This document shows, piece after piece, positions 21,729 through 33,561 of a stretch of DNA of 64,000 bases. A program made the translations under genes and the position numbers. Numbering within the stretch: the first letter of the stretch is position 1; every line of letters starts with the position of its first letter. The notes below the pieces were generated by a model. That model was not told the DNA's origin. It saw only the letters and a list, made by a program, of their open reading frames with translations, and ran no database searches. Source of the DNA: Amylostereum areolatum. Taxonomy: Eukaryota; Basidiomycota; Agaricomycetes; Russulales; Stereaceae. Where the stretch lies: assembly GCA_012932865.1 (NCBI GenBank), contig SAXG01000013.1:682001-746000 (forward strand), in the 5' to 3' direction.

Positions 21729-24700
21729 TTAAAGTACTGCTCCACAGATAGGAAGACCATGCTTACCACTGGTCTTCGCCTCATCTACATAGGAATCCAC
21801 ATCCCACAGACAAACCGTCTCATCTGTCGAGCCCGACGCGATGGCTTTGCCATCGGGAGAGAATGCAACGGACGTGACCCAATGTGTGTACCCTTCCAAC
21901 GGCTCCCCCACCGGCTGCCCCTTTGTCGCATCCCAAATGCGAATCGTCACGTCCCACGAGCCCGAGACGATGCGTGTGCCGTCAGGCGAGAATGCGACGG
22001 ACTGGACCAGATCTGTGTGCCCTCGCAGTGGCTCCCCCACCGGCTCCCCCGTCCTCACATCCCATATGCGAATCGTCTCGTCTTTCGAACCCGAAACGCT
22101 GTGTTTGCCGTCAGGCGAGAATGCGACGGACCAGACTGGACCTGTGTGCCCTCGCAACGGCTCCCCTACCGGCTCCCCCATCCTCGCATCCCATATGCGA
22201 ATCGTCGAGTCGATCGAGCCCGAGAAAATGCGTGTGCCGTCAGGCGAGAATGCGACGGACAGGACCGAATGTGTGTGCCCTCGCAACGGCTTCCCCACCG
22301 GCTCCCCTGTCATTGCATCCCAGATACGAATCGTCTCGTCGCGCGACCCCGAGACGATGCGTGTGCCGTCAGGCGAGAATGCGACGGACAGGACCGAACG
22401 TGTGTGCCCTTGCAATGGTTCCCCCACCGTGTTCCCGGTCTGCGCGTCCCATATGCGAATCGTCCTGTCTTCCGAGCCCGAGACAATGCGAGTGTCGTCA
22501 GGCGAAAATGCGACGGACATGACCCGGTCTGTGTGACCTTGCAATGGTTCCCCCACCATCTTCCCGGTATGCGCGTCCCAGATGTGAATCGTCTTGTCCC
22601 ACGAGCCCGAGACGATGTGTTTGCCATCTGACGAGAATGCGACGGAAGATACTGCCCAATCGTGTCCGGGGAGAACCAAGTATTCTGCGCAGGTAATGCT
22701 CGTTGGCTGACATCGCCAGAGAAAGGAGAGGGATGTACTCACCATTTGTGAATTCCCTGAGAAACCGTTTTGCGATCTGTTGGTTCTTCTCTCCCTCGGC
22801 CTTTGGCATGGTACGCCGTTGCGTAGTGCGGAACCCGAAGGTTTTGAGAGACTCCCCTTCGGCAATCTTTTCCACGATGTTCATGACCAAGTCCAAGTCT
22901 TCGAACCATTGGGCGCCCTCCGCCTTCGGCAGCTGAATTACATCGGCAACCTTGGCCTCGCGAAGAGCCAGCTGCCCTTCCCCTGGAACATGCAGGTCAG
23001 CAGGGTCGCTTGCTTGTGAACACACAATCGCCTACCTGACTGTGCCATATCGTACATCTCGCGCAAGTGTTTCCTTACTGCATCGGCGTCGCCGTTCGGG
23101 TTCTTGTAGTCCTCGATGATGCCGTGCACCGAGTCGTACCAATCGTACTCCACCATGCTTTGGTCCGGCCCAGTGTCCGGCGTGGGTTTCCGGAGCGACT
23201 CCCAGAACATCTTGCGGTCTTCACCAGGCGGGCATGCTTTTGGCACGTACGTAGTGTTGACATTGTCTCCTTGTTCGCTATTTTGGTCGGGAATAAGGCT
23301 GCAGTGGATTTTTTGACCCTTCTGGATGATACGTCCAGCGCCGCAATGAGGCCTAGGGATTTACACATCAGACACCTTTCCAGACAGAGGTAGCGCATAT
23401 ACGCACCTGCGAGTCGACTCGGTTCCCGTCCGCTGGTACAATAGTCGCCTAAGGGGTAAGAGCTCCAGGAGCCACCAGATCCACGTTAGCGATTCACGGA
23501 CTTCGGTCTTCTCTCCGGGCTTGAGTTCTCGTTGGATGGGATGCAGGCGGAGCCCCGCAGCGGCGGCCTCGAAGCACATCCACCTCAGTGGCGGCCGAGC
23601 GCGATCCATGTCGGGGTTCTCCACGTTTCCTCCCCCACTATTGAAAATAAAATTAGTGATACAGCGATGGCCCCATCGGTAGCACTCACATGTCGGAATG
23701 GGTCCCTGCGAACCACACTTCTTTTGTGTGAATATACCTGTTCGTTGCGCTTGCTGTCTCGTCCGTCGTCTTCCCTGTCGTCTTACCGGCGGGTATCACC
23801 TCTCCAGTCGCCTCGACATCCACTGCGCTGGTCACAGCCTCGGCCGTCTCGTCGATCGTATTGGGCGCGTCGGCGGGCCGCTGGGCCACATCCGCAGAGG
23901 GTTGTTCGCCTTGCTCGGCAGCTGACAAAGAAGTGCCCCCATAGGCATATTCGGGCAGGAATTTGACACGGCGTTCATCCAGAGCCATCGCATGTCGGAA
24001 GTAGCAGGCTTGGTGCATCCCGTCCGTCGTCCCGGGGAGAGACTTGTCGCGCACCGTCCCGACTGACGACACCGTGTCCCTGGATGTATTTTCGTCGATA
24101 CACGAGCTCCAGTGGACGCAAAGACGAGTCACTTACCATGCGCCGATGAAATGTATGTTGACCACGCGCGAGAACACCTCCCGGAAGTGCTTAGCCATCT
24201 GCTCGGCAGAGGGTCTGGGTTTCGAGGACTTGAATACAGAGGGTACGAGTTTTGATAATGTTCCCCAGATGCTCCACTGGCTCGGCTTCTTCTCCTCGCC
24301 ACATGCAGCATACAGCTGGTACGCGCTGGTCATGATAGTGAGCACCGCAACGTACAGCAGGCCACGCGAGCTTACAATGGGATCTGCTCTTGGTTCCCCT
24401 TCTTGATCAACCCGACCTGCGGACAGTTCATTTGGTGGTCAGCGCCGCACGATGGATGATGAACTATGCGAATCACCTTGTCTATCATGGCCGCCAGAGC
24501 GCGTACTTGGTACGCTCCGCGAGAGAAGCCTGCACGTTCGCGGTCAGAGACAGTCTCCTTGCGAGATTCCCAAAGAGAAACGCGTACCGAATAGATAGAT
24601 GCGATCGCCAGGTTGATATTGCTCCGCTAACCACAGGTAGGCGGCGATGATGATCCTTTCGAAGTTCCTGAGTGCTGAAGGTAAGAGCAGAGCGAATCTC

Positions 24701-25217
24701 GCAGAGAAACATAACGAGCCATGCAATCGCCATGTCGATCTTGTGGTATATCACCTGCATTATATAGCTCAGGGATTTCCATGACGGCTCCGCGTACGTC
24801 CCGATTCCGCTGTTGTAGAACGTGAGTTGCTCGCGGCCTTCGTCGTCCTGGGCTTTGATAAGGCTGTAGAGCTCGACGACGTTCGTATTCTAGTCATCGC
24901 GGCATCAGGTGAGCATTGATCGTGAACATACAAAGACGCTACCCACGTTTATTCCAAACTGGTTTGAGGTCCCGTCGATGCAGACAATCAAGTTGCGTCC
25001 AGTTTTGGATTCGAAACATTTGCACAACTTGATGGTGGCCGTAGGAGCTTTGGGGGCGTTGGGACGCAGACGGCCAGTGTCACGCCCGCCATCTTCCGGT
25101 CGTGCAGTCCTCTGCGCTTGCGTAGCTGTGTGTTGCACTTATCAGCGAAAGCGCCGAAGGACACCAAACAAACAGCGTACGCTTGCGCTGGTTCGAAGGG
25201 CCTGCTTGGTTGGTCAT
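21729..25217 (-). CDS. DUF2235 (Tle1-like) hydrolase fused to seven WD40 repeats (copy C)
   Basis: The start at 25217 gives MTNQAGPSNQRKR. After an intron it reads [15 protein letters not shown], with [10 protein letters not shown] following. The nucleophile motif is [18 protein letters not shown], followed by [24 protein letters not shown] and [11 protein letters not shown]. The linker is nearly identical to copy B, then seven 42-residue WD40 repeats run from [16 protein letters not shown] to a last repeat with [18 protein letters not shown]. Relative to B, two splice sites changed. The donor after KIDMAIA is GC instead of GT (24719-24718), and the acceptor before CRDDQ is lost (24906-24905), so the next AG would drop five residues. 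Expression may therefore be reduced. Its upstream region is split by the DUF6589 element about 360 bp from the start codon. Confidence 0.85.
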
Positions 25218-25573
25218 GGCGAAGAGAGTGGGGGTCAAAGGAAGGGGGACAGAAGAGCTCCTAGATTGGTGATGGTAGGGAGAGGAGAGGGGGAAGGGGA
25301 AAAGGGGAAAAGGTGGTATCACAAAAGAATCCCCGCGGTGAGCTTAAGTATGTACACTCCCAGCGCTCGTGAGATTCGTCGAGCATTCTGATGGTCATGA
25401 GGAAGGCGCGCGTGTACGGGAGCAGTGATCGTGATCCGACTACATCCAAGAGTAAGTTGCAACACGGGGAAAGGGACACCGAGGTCTGACGGTGGCCACA
25501 CGGTGCCTTCCTGCGTCTGGAGAGGGAGGAATACAACTTGAAGAGCCATGAACGGCTGGTCGGACGGGAAATG
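25218..25573. promoter_or_regulatory. Proximal upstream region of copy C, cut off by an insertion
   Basis: Homologous to 17128-17497 upstream of copy B. It ends in the target duplication GGGAAATG (25566-25573). The homology resumes at 31898, on the far side of the 6.3-kb element. Confidence 0.6.
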
Positions 25574-25794
25574 TAGTCTACTTTTATTAGTGACGCGCTT
25601 GTCGAGTGAGCGAGGGAGTTCGCTAAGGGGTCTTGTCAAGGCCTCGGAATGACATAATCACGAGGTGCCGAGCTGTTGTCGAAGGAAAAAAATCATTTAA
25701 TTGATCGCAATCTGAACCGCCGCAAGTCGACTCGGCTTCATTTTCCCCATCGCTCCCCACTGTTTTTCCTCCGCTCTCCTCTCTTCACATCAAC

Positions 25795-28700
25795 ATGGTC
25801 AGAAAACCACTCGACCCGGACGGCTTGCGCGCGCGAAGGGGCCGACAAAAACGTATCGACGCATGCTTGAAAGAGATCAAGAGCCGAGGCTTCAATCTCT
25901 ACGAGTTCCTCGAGGAGCTACTCACTCCGTGTGACCAAGGTGATCCACGGCGATCCCGCATACGAGTCCAAATGCTCCGTAATCTCCTCGCTGGTCATAA
26001 CGCAAACTCTTCGCAAGTCGAGCATCTCGCGGAACTCTTATACAATCATCCCTACAGCAGGCCCCGACTGGCTCGTGCATCGGCTAATCGCCCAGCAAAC
26101 GAGGCCGTCCGTCGCGATCGACGTCTCATGGCCCGCTGGCGCCTTCTCGAATGGGCCATCTGCAAGGTGGAGGAAGCTGTCAGCAAAGAGTCCGCACACG
26201 CATCGTCAAAGGAAGGTGGCCTACACATGCCGGAGTCGAAGAACAATTGGGAAACCCTCCTCGACTTTTCAATGCACGATCTCCTTCGTCATGTACAGGT
26301 CAAGCTTCCCATTCTCCTCCGTATTCTAATTGCCGCCGCATTCAAGCGGAAACATCGCCCTTCCCCGGACCCATCCAACGGTGCAGACCTGCCGCCGTCA
26401 TACGACGGATTCTTTTCTCGGCCCATCCCCACCGGCTCAGGCTCAAATCCTCGTGATCCTTTCATGGTGGGTCTTCCAGGAAAACATTATGCAAGTATCA
26501 CACTGATCACCTTTGCAGATGGTCCTCGCCGCATGCGTCGTGCTGTTGACAGCGCGCAACCGGCGCTTCAACCTTTTCCAGAGGATAGTCGGCGTCTGGA
26601 TGTTCTCCCACACGGCGCCCCATGGCATGTACGCTGTACTAGGACGTCTCGGTGTTTCGATCTCGTATACATCGGTTCTGTCATTCCTCCATGTTCTTTC
26701 CCGTTCGGCCCAAGATGTTATGCGTAAGAAGGCCCTTCGTCGCGCGTTCCTTTTAATCTACGACAACATCAATCGCATGTCGCGCGTATGGAACCCGGAA
26801 TTCGGCCAGAAGGATACTATTCACAATGGCACGGCAGCGACATTCGTCGAGCTTGAAGACTGCGACATCGAGAAAGCATTTGACATCGAAGCACTCAACG
26901 TGGCGAGGCGCGAACAGCGGCGAAGGCAGCTCACAGTTGAGAAGCTGCACGCACAAATACAATGGGACAAGTTACACTCCGTCATGGCCCTCCACTGTCT
27001 CAACATGCTCATCAATGCTGTCCCCACCCTCGCAGAACATCGCGACACGGTCCTCAAGGAGCTTCGTACGACACATGCCATGCACCGTATGCCTGAAGGC
27101 CGGAAAACAAAGGTGTCGCCGATGCAAACATCCGACTATAACGAAGGCAACACGGGCGAAAACGCTAGCGTGCTAGACGACCTCCTCTTGCGGCAGCTCG
27201 GTCTTCCGAAGGAGGAGGTGGCGCGTCTGTTGGTGATCATCGGCGGGGACCAATCAACTGTCGAAAAGCTTCGCACACTCCAAAAGTTCCTCGCGGACTG
27301 TCCGCATGGCTACCACCGTTACGGCTGGGTTTTGCCACTTATCCAGCTATGGCATATGGGCTGGGCAGATCTGGAGAGAATCCTGAACACGTTCTGGGGT
27401 TCCTCTCCAGATGATCTCTCATCGTTTCTCGCGATGAACATCATCCTCGGCCGTAAAGTCACAAACTCGAAGCGTCCAGATTATTATCCAGCACAACACC
27501 TGGTTTTCGACACGTTGACCGCAACTGTGTTGGATCTCTGGAGGTACGTGTCCCATTGTTGCCAGCTCATCTGTGCGCAGTACTGATGGACGAGGTGGTT
27601 TCTAGAATACACCTCGGCACAACAGACTTTGAGGCGCATTTCCAGAACAATGCCACCCCCTTCGGCGACCTGCTCAAGATGGCCACGGAGATCACGCAAA
27701 CATACATGACAAGCCGGGGTGTCGTAAGTGCTTGATATGGGAAGGAGGCCATGGCAAACCAGCTGTTCAAGACAGGCAACTGGTCGCCGGGACACGGAAC
27801 CGGCGAAACGACAGGCGAGACATCGCGCACGCCGACAACCGCAGATGAAGACATCCCCTCCCCCGGTGATCAGGTGCTAGTGAACTCGCTACTTCGTGTC
27901 CGCGACAGCATGTGGCATTATGTGTTCCAATGGGCGATTAGCGATGGGGACATAGGACAGGCAATGAATGTCATGGCTGTATGTTTGCCCTCATAATTCC
28001 CTTGTGCCGCCACTCACCGACAATATTTTTCAGGTATGGACATTCACGTTCATGGGCTGCGGGAAGACGAAGTACACGAACGAGCTCTTAGAGCTTGCCT
28101 GCAACTTCCTCACGGAGTACTCCCCTGAGCTCTGCCTCGCAATCATGAATAACTGGCTTTGCAACCTGTCTGGTCATCTGGGCTGCTTCTTTCCGATGGA
28201 CCTCCTCCAAGAAAAGAACATCAAGCGTCTAAAGCAGATGGCACAACGTCGAGATGCATCCTTTGGTGGTGACTTCTTCAAAAACATTGTTGCCCTTAAC
28301 ATCCGTGCTTGCATCCAATCCGTCAAGTCCATGAAGACGGCAGTCAGGCTCAATGACAAGAGTGAATCCCATACGACAAAGAAGCGCGTCGTAGCCTTGC
28401 GCGAGGCAACAAGGAAAATGGCACAACGACAACTCCATTTGTTCTGTGAAGGCCGGAGTACAGGGTGGCGCGCACAGGACGACTACTCCAAGGGCTTTAA
28501 TGGCTTTGAAGATGGAAAGCGCCTTCAAGATTTCATCGAGCGCACCATCCGGGATTCGGGTGACCTCCACGGTGCCGACACAGCAGATGTTGAGGCCGAG
28601 ATGGCGGCCGAGATGGAGGCGGAGGAATGGACACCTGTCGCGCTACCCAACATGATTGTAGATGGGATGCTCGTGTCAGCAGACGACCTCGACGAGGACG

Positions 28701-28840
28701 ACAATCTCGAGGACGGAGGGAACGAAGGTGTATTAGGGCATCAGGATGGGCAAGAGAGTTCGTCGTCAAGTGATGAGGGAGAGGAAGTCAGGGAAGACGA
28801 GTGGGACTCGGGATCTGAGGCGGATGATGAATCAGGGTAA
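25795..28840 (+). CDS. DUF6589 protein, candidate transposase of the 6.3-kb element
   Basis: Start MVRKPLDPDGLRARRGRQ. Exons are 25795-26466, 26519-27543, 27606-27977 and 28035-28840. The sequence matches the large basidiomycete DUF6589 family as I recall it. Landmarks are FLLIYDNINRMSRVWNPEFG, LHCLNMLINAVPTLAEH, LLVIIGGDQSTVEKLRTLQK, PLIQLWHMGWADLERIL, PGDQVLVNSLLRVRDSMW and TFMGCGKTKYTNELLELACN. The tail is very acidic (DDLDEDDN, SSSSSDEGEEVRE). The spaced YDN and GDQ acidic motifs recall DDE-type nucleases, which is only a suggestion. An in-frame TGA at 27733-27735 follows RGVVSA. CGA (Arg) would continue the frame, so this looks like a C-to-T change at a CpG. The alternative is an implausibly short intron (GTAAGT..., 21-24 nt). 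Confidence 0.75.
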
Positions 28841-28936
28841 GTAAGTTGTAGTCAATAGCGGTGAGAAGGGAAGGAATGCCTAGTACTGAATATGCATATA
28901 CATGAAGGTAGTAGATTAATATAAAATATAGAATGA

Positions 28937-31619
28937 TTATGTAGTAGTACCACCCTTCACGCGAACGACAGGTCGCGGTTTCGGTCTGGGCTTCTTCGGA
29001 GGTGACAGGAATGCCGGAGCAGGGATTCTGGGAGAATCTGCGGAGGGAGTTGTGCACGTATGGGTTCTTGAGGGACCAGCGCCGGTTGAACTGTTGATTT
29101 TTCGAGATGGGGAGAGAATCTGACGATGCCACATCGAAGAATTTGAGTACGACACCGATACTGATTAAAAGACACACTCACAAGGGTCTCCGGGGGAGCG
29201 AGCCGTGGGATCTTGACTCGTATGGGCTCGCGCTCCGTGGGGTTTTCGACCGCCTCCGATGTGCGTTTAGTGCCTATCGGGGACCTCAGCCGAGAGGTAA
29301 CCTGCAACAGAAACTAAACATACCAGATGGCAGTGCGCTTGAGGACTCCGCCGCAGGCTCGCGCACTTTCAATTTGACACTCTTGAACCTCGTAAGGTTG
29401 TGCTTCACCGCGTAGTCGTGTACCTTCTTCGCCTCCACTGCCGCACGCTTTGCTGCATTCTCCTCCCGACGTTTGCGGTTGTCGGTCTCGTGTCTCTCCT
29501 CCACTCGTTTCCGCATCGTTCCTATGAGATGTTCAACATCTTTCCAAAGCCTCTCACCATGTGTCGGCCACCAGCGCCATTTTTGCATACGCTGCGCGAG
29601 ATCGTCCCGCGTTTGAAGCAGGTGGAAGTTGCGGGAGATGGCACCGATGAGGCTGTCAGAGAGGAACGACTTCTCGTCAAGCGATAGAAGCTGTTGGTAG
29701 GAGGACGGGGTGATTTCCGGTGCCAAGCCATTGAGGAGTAGAGGGGAAGGGTTGGGAGGGAGGGTCGCGGATACGAGGATGCGCGCTGAGGCGCGACGGA
29801 GGGAAGACTTGAGTAGTTGGGTATCAGCAGTATTGAGCCGTTCCCATCGACAGCTTTCATCTTTGGGAGCCGATTCTTCCTGGCTAGAGTGCGTCGATGA
29901 TTCTGGGTTCACAACTGCTCGAGGATCGGGGGGGATGTCACCTGCACATGAGCTGCATGTCCCGCAGTTCTCCAGTGTCCCGGGATCGCCAAAGATAACG
30001 TTTATTTGACGGGCGATGCAGGTGCGACGAATATGGGCTGCGACGAGAAGGAGAAAGGACTTGTCGATCCCTCGAAATGTCGATGCAGAGGAGGGGGGAG
30101 AGGAGGAGGAACTGGCCTCAGGGGACACACAGGTCTTTGACTTCGTGTTCCCACGTGCGCGCCCATCACCGAGTTTGTTCTTTCTTTCTTTGTCCGCCGT
30201 CTTGTCTTCCACCTCCTCATCTACCACCATCAACTCCGTGTCTTCTACACGGTGCTCGGACGGAGGACACGTGCTTGATATATCCACCATCTCGACGTCA
30301 CCTTCGTCATCTTGCTGCCTCGGTGTCTCTTCGGACCGCAATGGTACCATGCGCGGGTCTGGTGGAACTTGTTGTATATATTCCTGTGCTATGTCACGAA
30401 CTGCTGACTTGACGTAAACGTAGGCTTTCCCTCGCCCTGGTACGTTGCGTACATTGCGCCCTATGCGCTGTTTGGTTGCTGATGCACTGTGTCCAGTGGG
30501 AAACTCGATAGTTTCTCGCACGTCTGGAGGATCGACGCCTACGTCAAGGATTGCTGTTGTGACAAAGATGCATGTATCGCGGTCAGGCTCCATGCGAAAA
30601 AGTGAGTCAAGCCCTTCTTTCTTGCATTCCGGGCAACATATGGAATGAAGATGGCGGATAATGATGCGGCCTTTAGGTTGGAGGGAGAGGGGGAGTAAGG
30701 AGCGCAGGTAGAGGGTTACACGGTGGCCGACTTCAATGGTAGGGCAGTATATCAAACGTTTTGGCGCGTCCATGACACTTTTCATGTCCGCAGGAACCGT
30801 CCAATCTAGGTCATGGAAGACATCACCCGAGTATGTGTACTCAACGTCGCGGAAGCTGATGTCAACATTTGTACGCCGAGTGTCCCGCTTGTCCAGGTAA
30901 AAGTGACCTTGTTCGAGGCCTAGGTGCTCCAAGATTCGGTTCGTTTGTGCGCCGGGCTCCACACTTGCTGATAGTGCGACAATGGTTACATGTGCTGGCG
31001 CCAGGGCACGGATTCTCTTGATCTCTTTGTAGAGAGGGCGGAACTCGGAACCCCATTCATCAACGAGATGAGCTTCGTCGACGGTGAGTACGCGCCATCG
31101 TGAGCAGAACATGTCGTTGTTCATCATTTCTGCAAACTTCTCATGTTGCAAGGATTCGGGTGCCAGGGTTATGACCTGGAACAATCCTGCTTTCGCTTCC
31201 TGCCAGAGGTCCCGTCCCTCGAGCGATGCCTGTTTGAGTGTGTCGCTGTTGATAACGAGTGAGGTAACACCCTTTCGATCGGTGTTCATGACCTGTAGCT
31301 CACGTCAGTTCTGCCTATAGACGGTCTGAAGGTACACTTCTACCAGACTCCGCTCGAGGAAGTTTGTCGGCTCGACCACCAAGGTAATCATATCCTTCTT
31401 GACTATGGCTGGCACATATATCAAGGCTGACTTTCCATCCCCTGTCGCGGTAATGCAGAAGACATGCTGCCCATTCAGGATCCGCGCGGAGTTGTGAAGC
31501 TGGAAGTCACGAAGCGGAAAGTCAAGGTGAGGAGAAACAGCGCTCTTGATTTTGTCGAGGCCTTCGGGAGATGTCCAGTCGGTATTCGGCTCCTCGGGCG
31601 AGCCAGATCTAGTATCCAT
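28937..31619 (-). CDS. RecQ-like superfamily 2 DNA helicase of the 6.3-kb element
   Basis: Start MDTRSGSPEEPNTDWTSPE at 31619. One clear intron (about 31338-31290) follows ERSLV. Motifs in order are FQLHNSARIL, Walker A TATGDGKSALIY, motif II VDEAHLVDEW, motif III ALSASVEPG, motif IV LIYCPTIEVG, a Cys pair CCPECKKEG, motif V ILDVGVDPPDV and motif VI KQRIGRNVRN. A second Cys cluster, ENCGTCSSCAG, resembles the RecQ zinc-binding segment. The C-terminal part is lysine-rich and probably splits over two or three short exons ending PKPRPVVRVKGGTTT near 28937. The gene is convergent with DUF6589, and the pairing suggests a role in replication or resolution during transposition. The helicase call is firm; the C-terminal exon structure is tentative. 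Confidence 0.8.
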
Positions 31620-31897
31620 TAGTTCATCCTATAGCAATAAATAAAAAGAGTGTCGAGAGCAGGATTGCTAGCGTTGTAAGGTGTTCAATGAAGCTTTGCA
31701 CGCTACTGGATTTGCGGTATAATTTCTCTCCCTATTATCTAATTACATGCACATGATATGCCGACGTCGGCAACGCGCGCTAATCAAGCTCCCTCACTCG
31801 CCCGGCAACGGCCCCCTGAAAAAAAGCAGACGCCAAATACGTAGGATCCTGAGCTTGCGAAGGTTGACGGAGGATTTCGTCTGCCTCGGGGAGACTA

Positions 31898-32100
31898 GGG
31901 AAATGCTGAAGCACGCCCCCTTCACACCACGCAGCCGCCGAAGGTTGATTGTTGTGTGCACGAGGCGCACATTCCGCGAAGAAGATGTTCTTCGGAACGA
32001 GCACGGCAGTTGGTCGTGGCGTCGCGCTCGAGTCCGGATTCCTGGTTCTTCGCCATTTGAGAACGAGACGCCGGTCGTGAGCCTCCGAGAGAATGAGCAC
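31898..32100. promoter_or_regulatory. Distal upstream region of copy C, displaced by the insertion
   Basis: It begins with the right target duplication GGGAAATG and continues GCTGAAGCACGCCCCCTTC. It is homologous to 17498-17640 upstream of copy B, with shared GGAACGAGCAC and GCGCTCGAGTCCG blocks. Confidence 0.6.
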
Positions 32101-32373
32101 TTATGGGTAGGTGTGTCCCAATCGGCGTGTGGTGTATCCGCACGCGAACGATAGAGGTTGGTAGGACGTGTACATGATATGTATATGTGTCGGGACTCGG
32201 GAGGAGTGGTGGGAAGAAAAGGGAGAGCTTGCGAACTTCGGACGCAGTACCAGTGGCCGGACCTCGCCGGACCGGGCATCCCGGCCAATAGAAATCGTCA
32301 GACCCCGGCCCACCAGCTCATCCAGTTCCACTGGCACCGTAGCCACGTCCACACCCGTTCGTACAATCCACAC

Positions 32374-33561
32374 TCATGGTGATCTTAGGCTCATTTCTCT
32401 ATCAAACCACCGCTTGTGACCCTGCACAATCTCCTTCCAATTCGCCGCATCCCTTCCCAACGTTCTCGTCCACACAGCGGCTCCCCTTTCGCATTCAATC
32501 TGCGTCAAATGTAGGCCTTTAAATGTGTCCGAGGCCTCCCAAAAAGGTATATATCCTGCAAAGCATACGGGAGGACCGTGTATAAAGGTGCGTTTCCCGT
32601 TCTTTGTCTACTGGCAGGGTACTTACCGCGGTTACTGTGTCGTCTCTGCCGAGTCTGGTGCAAAAATATCTTCATTCACCCTCGAGGGTCACGCCGCCGC
32701 TGAACGACGAATCATCAAGAGCTAGTGTTTGTGGACCCGAGAAGTACGGCTCAGTGTGAGTCTAGTATACCCATCGTTCCTGCACGACCACTAAAATCAT
32801 GCTATAAACTATCAGCCCCAGAACATTTGCACTGCTTGCACTCCTACCGCTACTACGCCGATGATCGCAGGGGGGAAAGAGCGTGAACAACGGCTTCCTC
32901 TGGGGAGAAGGAATGTCGCCTGATGTCGCCTACTTACCACCAGCGGATTGAATCGCGGGCACAGGACTGAGGAGATCACAGACCACTGCGGCGAGTGCAT
33001 GCCCTGTCTTTTCAAAGAACGCGCCACCGCTTCTGCTCTCTCTGTTCGTGAATATGCCTGACGCATTCGCGCCGCCAGACACAGCCAGCAGCGGCATCGC
33101 AGGACACGCAATAGTTCCTCCGGCTTGCTACTACCGTCAACGCTCGCGCCCTTTTTCGCGAACCAGAGTCCACATCTTCGCCATAATCTGCCAGTGCCGA
33201 ATTTCCTCCCCGAACGCGACTGACCGGCCTACAGCTCGCCCCTCCTCACACGTCTTCTCGACAGGTCCGGTCCCGGCCACGCTTCCTTGTCGCTAGTACT
33301 TTTCAGAAGCTACCTCGTCCCGCCACGAGGTCGGGATCCTTTCCCTGGAGCAGGATTCGCTCGGCTCATCCTCCTGGCTCGCCATCTTCCTCAGTAGTTT
33401 CCTTCGCTCGCACCTTCCGGAGTCCTTCGTTCGCGTGCAAGCCTCAACTACTTTTTCAAGCACGCCTCCTCTGACCTCCTCCCCCTCGCTGAGGCCCGAA
33501 CTAGCTGGACGCACTCTTCCCCCAAACGTAGCCCTCCGTTTAAACTGTCCAACGATGCCAT
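32374..33561 (-). CDS. Possible multi-exon gene of unknown function
   Basis: Open segments on the minus strand look like exons of one gene. They are MASLDSLNGGLRLGEECVQ (ATG at 33561), EGEEVRGGVLEKVVEACTR, VGRSVAFGEEIRHWQIMAK, TGHALAAVVCDLLSPVPAIQ (followed by GTAAGT), and GPPVCFAGYIPFWEASDTF with IECERGAAVWTRTL and WFDREMSLRSP before TGA at 32374. At least one frame change is needed near 33500. I do not recognise the family, and nothing allows a function to be proposed. It could be a decayed gene. Confidence 0.3.

Larger units (their letters stand above)
25574..31897. mobile_element. 6.3-kb transposon-like element with DUF6589 and RecQ-like helicase genes
   Basis: The boundaries come from the paralogous promoter of copy B. 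That sequence is uninterrupted at 17490-17497 (GGGAAACG, then CTGAAGCACGC). On the C side it is split by 6324 bp flanked by the direct repeat GGGAAATG at 25566-25573 and 31898-31905. The ends read TAGTCTAC (left) and, inverted, TAGTCTCC (right), a short imperfect inverted repeat. A subterminal CGAGTGAG motif (25603-25610) recurs inverted near 31789-31800. Cargo is two convergent genes 96 bp apart: DUF6589 (25795-28840, plus) and a RecQ-like helicase (28937-31619, minus). It fits no classical superfamily by its gene content. DUF6589 would be the candidate transposase; that is inference. Confidence 0.8.

Noticed and set aside
25574..31897. Helitron because a helicase is present
   Set aside because: The helicase is RecQ-like and separate, there is no Rep domain, and the insert has an 8-bp target duplication. 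Helitrons make none and end in CTRR with a hairpin.
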